From Candidatus Endolissoclinum faulkneri L5 (lineage in GTDB: Bacteria; Pseudomonadota; Alphaproteobacteria; Thalassobaculales; Thalassobaculaceae), in assembly GCF_000510265.1 (NCBI RefSeq), contig NZ_CP006745.1:1261654-1325653 (forward strand): 64,000 nucleotides of DNA. The letters run 5' to 3'. The notes beneath the pieces were generated by a model. The model saw only the letters and a list, made by a program, of their open reading frames with translations. It searched no databases and was not told the DNA's origin. Made by a program: the position numbers and the translations under genes. How positions within the stretch are numbered: position 1 is the stretch's first letter; every line of letters begins with the position of its first letter. Shown here one piece after another: positions 57,406 through 64,000 of this stretch.

Positions 57406-58592
57406 AGGGGCATTGTCACTGGAATTGCTATAGTTGCAGCAGCCTGAGCAGCAATGCCATTAGCACAACCGAGAAAATCAAGTCGTTCGGTAGTTGTAGC
57501 CTTGACCGACATTCGTATTGTCGGGATATCACAAATCTTCGCAATGCAATTACGCATAGCTTCGCGGTGCTGGCTAATCTTAGGAAAATCACAAATCAGT
57601 GTAAGGTCTAGGTGACGAATATCTCCACCAGCTTTTCGCACTTGATGGCAAGCATATGATAAAAATTGATTAGATGCTGCCCCATGCCATTGAGGATCGC
57701 TATTCGGAAAATGTACACCTATATCGCCATCCCCAAGTGCCCCTAGTAAGGCATCAGTAATCGCGTGCAAACCAACATCAGCGTCGGAATGACCCAAAAG
57801 CACCTGATCATGCGGAACAACAATACCTCCTAACAAAACCCCATTACTTCTGCAGTTTATATTATCTACTAAACGGTGTACGTCAAATCCAATACCAACA
57901 CGCGTTTCCATAGCTCCAGCTAGCAAGCGCTCAGCTAATGCAAAATCCTCGGCTATAGTAATTTTCATTGAATCCTCCGAACCCTTCACCAAAATTACTC
58001 TTTCCCCTACCCATTCCATCAGAGCTCCATCATCAGATGCAGAGATATTTTCAGCAACTGCACGACGATGAGCATTGAGTAAATTATCAAATCGCATTCC
58101 TTGAGGTGTCTGAGTTCGCCACCATTCGTTACTGCTAACATAATTAATCGAGGTTTGTCTTGCCTTAACTTTGCGTTTCAAGGTATCAACTACTGAAAGC
58201 ACAGGTAAAACGGCAGTTGATGTTTCTAAGGCATCCAATACTCGATCAATTACTATACTGGGAGATAATGGACGCGCAGCATCGTGAATCAACACCAGAT
58301 CTGGTTTATTTTTCAGCGCTAAACTCTCTAGGCCATTAAGTACCGAAGATTGACGTTTAGTACCTCCGATCACAGGCAGAGATAAATCAAGCCCATCAAC
58401 AACTACATCGTATAACGCACGATGATCTTCTGCAATTATCACCTGAACATTATCAATTCTAGGATGGTTTAGAAAAGTTAATATTGCTCGGCGTAATATG
58501 GGTATGCCAGCAAGCAGCTGATATTGCTTAGGTAAATCACCACCAATACGCACACCTTTTCCAGCAGCAAGAATTAAAACAGTGGTAACCAT
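57402..58592 (-). CDS. ispDF: Bifunctional IspD-IspF of the methylerythritol phosphate pathway
   Basis: The fusion performs two non-consecutive steps of isoprenoid precursor synthesis: IspD (residues 1 to about 225) makes CDP-methylerythritol, and IspF (about 230-396) makes 2-C-methyl-D-erythritol 2,4-cyclodiphosphate. IspD shows LAAGKGVRIGGDLPKQYQ (8-25) and HDAARP (103-108). IspF shows metal ligands Asp237 and His239 in GFDVHR, plus GHSDADVGLHAITDALLGA with His268. The fusion is typical of alpha- and epsilonproteobacteria. Its product would feed undecaprenyl phosphate, the substrate UppP recycles. It overlaps pgpA by 4 bp. The dusB gene usual upstream is absent. No strong ribosome binding site is seen. 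Confidence 0.97.
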   Translation of the reverse strand: MVTTVLILAAGKGVRIGGDLPKQYQLLAGIPILRRAILTFLNHPRIDNVQVIIAEDHRALYDVVVDGLDLSLPVIGGTKRQSSVLNGLESLALKNKPDLVLIHDAARPLSPSIVIDRVLDALETSTAVLPVLSVVDTLKRKVKARQTSINYVSSNEWWRTQTPQGMRFDNLLNAHRRAVAENISASDDGALMEWVGERVILVKGSEDSMKITIAEDFALAERLLAGAMETRVGIGFDVHRLVDNINCRSNGVLLGGIVVPHDQVLLGHSDADVGLHAITDALLGALGDGDIGVHFPNSDPQWHGAASNQFLSYACHQVRKAGGDIRHLDLTLICDFPKISQHREAMRNCIAKICDIPTIRMSVKATTTERLDFLGCANGIAAQAAATIAIPVTMPL

Positions 58593-58636
58593 TATTTAGC
58601 GCTAATTATAACAATTGTAATATAAAATAAAAATTC

Positions 58637-58673
58637 AATAAATAACATAATTACTAATAAATAACATAATACT
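58637..58673. repeat. Tandem duplication with one-base indel
   Basis: AATAAATAACATAATTACT (58637-58655) is followed by AATAAATAACATAATACT (58656-58673). Confidence 0.8.
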
Positions 58674-58946
58674 TCAAGGTAAGAAAACTCTCTATTTCTC
58701 AGTCATTAAAAACTAAAAACCATATTTTCTAAATTAATGAGCTATTATGATATCCGCTAAGAATAAAATGGTTTTATTAACTAGCACAATGGATACTTAA
58801 TTACACAAAACATATCACATTAGAGTAAATTTTTGGCGCGTTATTGATCTTAAATCTAGTTTGGCTGCATAGTATTTTGCCCATGTTAACTATTCCTTAA
58901 TAGATCAACCAGCAAGCATCAAATTATATCAATATTCCTTGTTAAA

Positions 58947-58982
58947 GAATTTACTTAAGAATAAGGAATTACTTAAGAATAA
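58947..58982. repeat. Tandem duplication with one-base indel
   Basis: GAATTTACTTAAGAATAAG (58947-58965) is followed by GAATTACTTAAGAATAA (58966-58982); one T is missing in the second copy. Confidence 0.8.
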
Positions 58983-59055
58983 TAAAACACGGTTGGTCAA
59001 TTTTCTTGTTCATAGAAAGGCTAACGATCAGTGATTTAATTTAACCAGTTAGTAA

Positions 59056-59925
59056 TTAAGCGCATCGAATCTTAGCTGGTCCAATTTCTACCGGAGTATC
59101 TTTTCGAGAACCCCACTCGGACCAAGAACCATCGTATATAGCTACATCTGGATAACCAAGACGAAAAGCGGAAATCGCTATATTACAGGCAGTTACACCA
59201 GAGCCGCAAGAAGCTATTATTGGTTTTGATAGATCAATACCAGAATTTACAAATATCATAAACAGTTTATTACTATTAACTGATAGCATAGTTGCCTTAT
59301 CAATGAATTCACTGCTTGGGATGGATATCGAGCCTGGGATATGACCAGAACGCATTCCCTGTCGCGGTTCAACCTCTTCACCAGTAAAACGAGCAGAAGG
59401 ACGAGCATCAACAATCTGCCCTTCGCCAGAATTCACTACAGCTAATACCTCATCACATGATTTAACAAGTTCGCGGCGGAAAATTGCATTGAAATTACTT
59501 AAAAGGCGATTTTTTACTAAGCCAGTCTCTAATAAATAGCCTTCGGCTTGCCATTGAGGCAGACCACCATCAAGCACAGCAACCTTGTCATGACCAAATA
59601 ATCGAAACATCCACCAAACCCTAGCAGCAGAATACATGCCATAAGTGTCATATAATACAACTATTTTATCGTTATCTATGCCAAAGTTACTTGCCTCTTT
59701 TGAGAAAATTTCGACACTAGGAATCATATGAGGCAATGGGTTATTAAGATCACATATTGTATCAATATCAAAATGCTGAGCACATGGAATATGCCTATCT
59801 AAAAATTCTGCTTTAGCGTCACGCTTAGATGAAGTTATATGATAAGTACAATCAAGCACAATCACATTGGAATTATTCAAATGATCCGCTAGCCATTTAG
59901 TTGTAACAAGGGCATCAATCATCAT
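59056..59925 (-). CDS. sseA: 3-mercaptopyruvate sulfurtransferase (rhodanese family)
   Basis: This enzyme moves sulfur from 3-mercaptopyruvate to thiols or cyanide. The 289-residue protein has two rhodanese domains; the C-terminal one carries the active-site Cys240 in the CGSGVTA loop, which is characteristic of mercaptopyruvate rather than thiosulfate sulfurtransferases. Other conserved pieces are VVLYDTYGMYSAARVWWMFRLFGH, VLDGGLPQW, and the RPSARFTGEEVEPRQGMRSGHIPGS interdomain block. Two ATG codons stand in tandem at the start with AGGGA about 8-10 nt upstream. It is monocistronic in this window. A role in tRNA thiolation or sulfide metabolism is possible but not shown. Confidence 0.94.
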   Translation of the reverse strand: MMIDALVTTKWLADHLNNSNVIVLDCTYHITSSKRDAKAEFLDRHIPCAQHFDIDTICDLNNPLPHMIPSVEIFSKEASNFGIDNDKIVVLYDTYGMYSAARVWWMFRLFGHDKVAVLDGGLPQWQAEGYLLETGLVKNRLLSNFNAIFRRELVKSCDEVLAVVNSGEGQIVDARPSARFTGEEVEPRQGMRSGHIPGSISIPSSEFIDKATMLSVNSNKLFMIFVNSGIDLSKPIIASCGSGVTACNIAISAFRLGYPDVAIYDGSWSEWGSRKDTPVEIGPAKIRCA

Positions 59926-60575
59926 TGCATTTTCCCTTAAAACTAAGCTTTTTTAAATGATGAATAAAATTAAGTCATTTAAGGTAGAGTTTAATATTTT
60001 AAATATTGACATAAATCAGCTGAGTTAATATCAATTATAATTGATATTGTTTAATTGTTTTATGTAGAAGATTTTTACTAAAAGTATTGAATGTAATCTC
60101 AATTTCCTTACTAATCACTACAAGTATTTCTAACCGATTATAATATTTTCATCAAAAATTTTAATATTACTAATACAACAAGATTTAAGTCTGTTATTTA
60201 GGATATTATGCTAGTAATTTCTGGATTATCTTTTAATATACAATTTAATAAAGACACTATTTTATTTTATAAATAAGTGCAGTATAATATTAGACAGGCT
60301 AATTTTATACAATATAAAAATTTATTTTTTGTTATGAAATACTCTCGCTGCATTAGGTAATCACTACTGCAGAGAATCAATATTATAGTCTCTATTGAGA
60401 AACAAAATTTATGGTAACAATAACATTTAAAGCAATGAATCAAGTTATCATGAGAAATATTTTTCATATGTTGAATAGTTTAATAGTATAAATTCTATTT
60501 AATTTAAGATTAAGTTTTAATTTCTATTTTAGAATATTAAAATTGTACACCAGTCGCCTTGCTAAGAGTAGAGGG

Positions 60576-60601
60576 TATCTCCATTTAAGGAGATATCAAT
60601 G
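60576..60601 (+). promoter_or_regulatory. Stem-loop that buries a strong Shine-Dalgarno before a two-codon ORF
   Basis: TATCTCC (60576-60582) pairs with GGAGATA (60589-60595). AAGGAG (60587-60592) sits in the stem and is followed 6 nt later by ATG ATA TAA (60599-60607). It lies about 410 bp upstream of the exporter gene on the same strand. It could be the stump of a dead gene or a leader element. Confidence 0.35.
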
Positions 60602-60714
60602 ATATAAGTTACTTCTAGACGCTAAAGAGGAAATAATCTACAATTAAATTTTTATTGCTTCATTAAGCATCGAATACATTTAGCGTTACATAACTAGCAA
60701 CCTTAAAAAAAAGC

Positions 60715-60754
60715 TTTTAAAGAATATAATACATTTTTTAAAGAATATATACAT
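60715..60754. repeat. Near-perfect tandem duplication of about 20 bp
   Basis: TTTTAAAGAATATAATACAT (60715-60734) is followed, after one T, by TTTTAAAGAATATATACAT (60736-60754), differing by one A. Confidence 0.8.
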
Positions 60755-61011
60755 TTATTGTATTTATTAATAAGTTTTTAATCTAACTTTTTATAAATCC
60801 AGAATAGCTAAAAAATTATTGCACCTTAAATATATAGATTATTTTTAATAATTACTTAATTTAATTAATCGATTAATTAAATTTATATCATAATAATTTT
60901 TAATTAATCAAAACTGTACTAATTGGATGGAATTTATTTTACTCAGAAAAATGATTGTGCTTGTCCTAATCTATTAGGGCGATGTGGTGATCTAATTAGG
61001 AATCCAAGGCT

Positions 61012-62826
61012 TTGATATCATACAAACCTAATACTCAGCGTAATGATCATAGTAACTGGAATACCATTCTCACTTTGATACCATACCTGTGGCCAAAAAA
61101 ACAGATAACTATCCGTGCACGAGTAATAGCGGCGTTAGTATGCCTTTTTCTTGCTAAGGTGACAACTGTTTATGTACCAATATTGTACAAGTTGACGATA
61201 GATATAATTTCTAATGGATCTTACTTTACCCTTAACTCACTGATCAGTGTAATATTTGGTTATGGATTGTTAAGAGTTGCGCAGCAAGCTTTTGGAGAAT
61301 TACGAGAGTTTTTCTTTGCCAGAGTAAGCCAGTTAGCAATTCGTACGGTAGCATTAAAGACATTCAAACATCTACATTCGTTATCCTTGCGATTCCATAT
61401 GGATCGCCAAACTGGCGGTTTATCTAGGGTAATCGAGCGAGGAGTTAATGGTATTGAGTTTTTACTTTCATTTATGCTTTTTAATATTTTACCAACGTTA
61501 ATTGAAATTATCATGGTATGTGGTGTCTTATGGTATTTTTTTAATTTTTGGTACGCACTGGTCACTTTCTTAACCATAGGCAGTTATATAGCATTTACTA
61601 TGCTTGTTACTGAATGGCGTTTAAAGTTTCGCCGTCGAATGAACGAACATGACCAAACAGCCAATACACGGGCAATAGACAGCCTGTTAAACTTCGAAAC
61701 AGTTAAATATTTAGGTAACGAGCGACATGAAGAGAGGCGCTACGACACCTCACTACAGCGTTACGCAGATGCAGCTGTTGCCTCCCGCGGCTCATTGTCA
61801 TTACTTAATGTAGGTCAAGGTGTTATTATTGCTGGCAGTTTAATTGCTTTAATGTCTATGGCTGGCTTTGGTCTAAAGGCCGGCAATATGTCAGTGGGCG
61901 ATTTTGTAATGGTCAATACTTACTTAATACAGCTTTTTTTACCGTTGAATTTCCTTGGCTTTGTTTATCGTGAGATGAAGCAAGCGCTTACTGATATGGA
62001 AGCAATGTTTTGCTTACTTAAAGTAAATCGCGAAGTAGAAGATAAGCCAAAAGCTATTTCCCTAAAAAAAGGACCTGGACGAGTTGAATTTGAAAATGTA
62101 TATTTTTCTTATTGTAAAGAAAGAGAGATCCTCCGAGGAATCTCATTCGTCGTAGAACCTGGTCAAACTGTCGCTATTGTAGGACAAAGTGGAGTTGGGA
62201 AGTCAACTATTTCCCGTTTACTATTCCGCTTTTACGATGTTACAAGTGGAGCTGTTCGAATAGACGGTCAGGATATTCGTGATGTTACTCAACAGAGTCT
62301 GCGTTGTACACTTGGAATCGTTCCTCAGGATACAGTACTATTTAATGATACAATTTACTATAATATAGCTTATGGTCGACCTGGTGCAAATCAAGCTGAA
62401 GTTGAAGCCGTTGCTCGCCACGCTAGTATTCACGATTTTATTAGCGAATTGCCAGAAGGTTACCAGACTATTGTCGGAGAGCGCGGTTTGAAGCTTTCCG
62501 GTGGTGAAAAGCAACGCGTCGCCATAGCACGCACGCTGCTTAAGAAGCCAAGAATTTATGTCTTTGATGAATCTACTTCTGCCTTGGATAGTCATACCGA
62601 GCTTGCTATACAACAAAGTTTACGTAATATCTCATTAGGCCATACTACTTTGGTTATAGCGCATAGGCTGTCCACTTTGGTTGATTCTGATAGGATTTTA
62701 GTGCTGAAGGATGGTAATATTATAGAATACGGACGCCATGAAGAACTATTAGCCCACAAAGGCATCTATGCTGCTATGTGGAGTAGTCAACTACATGATA
62801 ATAATCAGGTTCCACAGAAAACCTAG
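61012..62826 (+). CDS. Atm1/ABCB7-type ABC exporter for Fe-S or glutathione-linked compounds
   Basis: The 604-residue half-transporter has a six-helix membrane domain (about 38-320) and a C-terminal ATPase with Walker A GQSGVGKST (391-399), the LSGGEKQR signature and a VFDESTSALDS Walker B region. The segment NTRAIDSLLNFETVKYLGNE (about 218-237) is the Atm1 hallmark that helps form the glutathione site, separating it from MsbA and other exporters. Related bacterial Atm1 proteins move glutathione conjugates and support metal tolerance and Fe-S balance. No ATG fits: the start is a TTG at 61012 with AGGAA about 10 nt and AAGG 2 nt upstream. The real N-terminus is therefore slightly uncertain. 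Confidence 0.93.
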   Translation: MISYKPNTQRNDHSNWNTILTLIPYLWPKKQITIRARVIAALVCLFLAKVTTVYVPILYKLTIDIISNGSYFTLNSLISVIFGYGLLRVAQQAFGELREFFFARVSQLAIRTVALKTFKHLHSLSLRFHMDRQTGGLSRVIERGVNGIEFLLSFMLFNILPTLIEIIMVCGVLWYFFNFWYALVTFLTIGSYIAFTMLVTEWRLKFRRRMNEHDQTANTRAIDSLLNFETVKYLGNERHEERRYDTSLQRYADAAVASRGSLSLLNVGQGVIIAGSLIALMSMAGFGLKAGNMSVGDFVMVNTYLIQLFLPLNFLGFVYREMKQALTDMEAMFCLLKVNREVEDKPKAISLKKGPGRVEFENVYFSYCKEREILRGISFVVEPGQTVAIVGQSGVGKSTISRLLFRFYDVTSGAVRIDGQDIRDVTQQSLRCTLGIVPQDTVLFNDTIYYNIAYGRPGANQAEVEAVARHASIHDFISELPEGYQTIVGERGLKLSGGEKQRVAIARTLLKKPRIYVFDESTSALDSHTELAIQQSLRNISLGHTTLVIAHRLSTLVDSDRILVLKDGNIIEYGRHEELLAHKGIYAAMWSSQLHDNNQVPQKT

Positions 62827-64000
62827 ATCACAATAAGTGTTAATACATAATCTGGACACTAGCACAATATTATTATTGACTTATTACTCAATAAGCGCAA
62901 TGAATGTATTTTTGGTGTCAAGGGTTTTTATGCTTGAAATATAACATTTCAAAGTATAATGAATCAAACAACAGTCTTCTATTTGTAACAAATCTTTACA
63001 CACTGACTAGTGTATCAAAGCACTGCTTAATCAAAAAAAGTATAGTATTTTATTAAATGAGTACAATATTTTAGATGTTTACTTTATTAATATCCTTAAA
63101 GATCCAAAGTCCAATCTTTGGTTACATAAATAAACATTTCCTCATAATCTAAAGTTGAAGATTGACTAAAAGGCTAAGCGATAAATCATTATAAGCAAAA
63201 CAGATATTATTAATGTGAAAAAATTAATTTTTAATATTATAATTATTTTAATACATCCAAGACTTACCCTTAGTAATAATTCATAAATTTAATGATTATT
63301 GCTATTGCCCACATACCTATTTTAGCTAATACAGCTAATGTATAAAACTACTCCTCAGTTTAAAAACTGAAGTGATTATCTTAAATTTTAAACCTAAAAG
63401 AACAGTTTTTATTGTAATATTAGTGGCATCATTCCAGTTAATAATATTACATCCTAAACAAAGTTTTACGCACTAGAAATCTACTGTTTTTAGTTTACAT
63501 AACAATTTAATAAGCGCTTATGTCTTATTTTTACATGTAAGTAAAAGGCTAAAATACTTTAGCTTATTATAATTACATTTATTAATTACTCTTGTCGCAT
63601 ATTTTTCGAAGCATTTCAATACTATTAATCGGTCAATATAAATTTCCTACGAAATCATGATTAATAAAAAATCAGATTTTTGCAGAACTAACTCAATAAG
63701 TATGTATTTAGAAATATAATTAGTATATTATTGTACCTTTGTTTAAATTAAATAGCTCCAATAAAAGCTTTTGATTTTTCGATTAATATTATAAAGTAAT
63801 TAATATTATAAAGTATAATCCTCATTAAAGATATTGTTTGAATAGATAAATAAAGCTTTTCTCTAAAAAATTATTATTTTATTTACAACTCAGTCAATAA
63901 CCGTAGCTAAATCACTTTTAACTAGTTCTTAGATTAGGTAAAAGTTCTCTTAGAATGAAACAAAACACATTTTTGATGCTAATAATTGAGAACATTACCA
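62827..64000. other. Gene-free AT-rich stretch to the window end
   Basis: No gene recognised; a perfect 17-bp tandem duplication lies at 63782-63815. Confidence 0.5.
63782..63815. repeat. Perfect 17-bp tandem duplication
   Basis: ATTAATATTATAAAGTA occurs at 63782-63798 and 63799-63815. Confidence 0.9.

Larger units (their letters stand above)
58593..59055. other. Intergenic stretch between the sulfurtransferase gene and ispDF
   Basis: It contains two tandem duplications with one-base indels, at 58637-58673 and 58947-58982; nothing else recognised. Confidence 0.55.
59926..61011. other. Divergent intergenic region between the sulfurtransferase and the ABC exporter
   Basis: A 66-codon Cys-rich minus-strand ORF (60267-60467) has no family resemblance and is probably chance. 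A stem-loop with an embedded Shine-Dalgarno (60576-60601) and a tandem duplication (60715-60754) lie upstream of the exporter. Confidence 0.5.

Noticed and set aside
60267-60467. 66-codon Cys-rich minus-strand ORF
   Set aside because: Cysteines arise from T-rich codons without a conserved spacing; no start signal.

Overview
The window reads as a chromosome segment of an alphaproteobacterium, probably Rhodospirillales-like, in an advanced but incomplete stage of genome reduction. Three things support this. First, gene content and order: rlmE-guaB, an IspD-IspF fusion followed by pgpA, DUF374-waaA-lpxK, secA divergent from a parvulin gene and argJ, holC-ndk, dnaG-rpoD, plus SdhE, YgfZ, MntR and an Atm1-type exporter. 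Second, the DNA is strongly AT-rich, most of all between genes. Third, only about half of the 64 kb codes for protein (gene lengths add to about 32 kb), yet nearly every recognised gene is full length with catalytic residues intact. Low coding density with intact housekeeping genes fits a host-restricted symbiont such as the tunicate symbiont Candidatus Endolissoclinum; that comparison is inference from memory and was not tested.

Layout. 1-839: 3' end of a class I aminotransferase. 3322-6822 (-): mfd. 8388-8464: tRNA-Arg(CCG). 10494-12829 (-): rlmE-guaB. 13647-13720: tRNA-Gln(CTG). 15762-15944 (-): rpmF. 16902-17171 (+): sdhE. 19128-20057 (+): ygfZ-like. 20814-22448 (+): a lone iron-type ABC permease, convergent with lepA (22524-24326, -). 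25946-26383 (+): mntR with a palindromic operator candidate. 29706-31082 (+): trkA. 32815-36909 (+): dnaG-rpoD. 37907-38698 (+): uppP. 40762-43698 (-): DUF374-waaA-lpxK. 45977-47089 (+): agmatine deiminase. 47594-50356 (-): secA, divergent from the parvulin gene and argJ (51186-53354, +). 55160-56174 (-): holC-ndk. 56920-58592 (-): ispDF-pgpA. 59056-59925 (-): sulfurtransferase. 61012-62826 (+): Atm1-type ABC exporter.

The retained genes cover replication and repair (dnaG, holC, mfd), transcription and translation (rpoD, lepA, rpmF, rlmE, two tRNAs), envelope building (lpxK, waaA, DUF374 acyltransferase, uppP, pgpA), secretion (secA, parvulin), Fe-S and metal handling (Atm1-like, YgfZ, iron permease, MntR), potassium uptake control (trkA), and arginine/polyamine, purine and isoprenoid synthesis (argJ, agmatine deiminase, guaB, ispDF). 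Genes that overlap or lie close together have stayed together, while neighbours usual elsewhere are missing, so the operons look like fragments.

The most distinctive non-gene signal is a set of at least 16 two-copy tandem duplications, mostly 16-25 bp, all in intergenic DNA. The cleanest have 0-1 base of junction microhomology, which suggests one recurrent mutational process. Several long perfect AT-rich inverted repeats (the best has 28-bp arms and a 7-nt loop) also lie between genes. I saw no mobile element, CRISPR array, rRNA or phage, and no clear undescribed multi-gene system.
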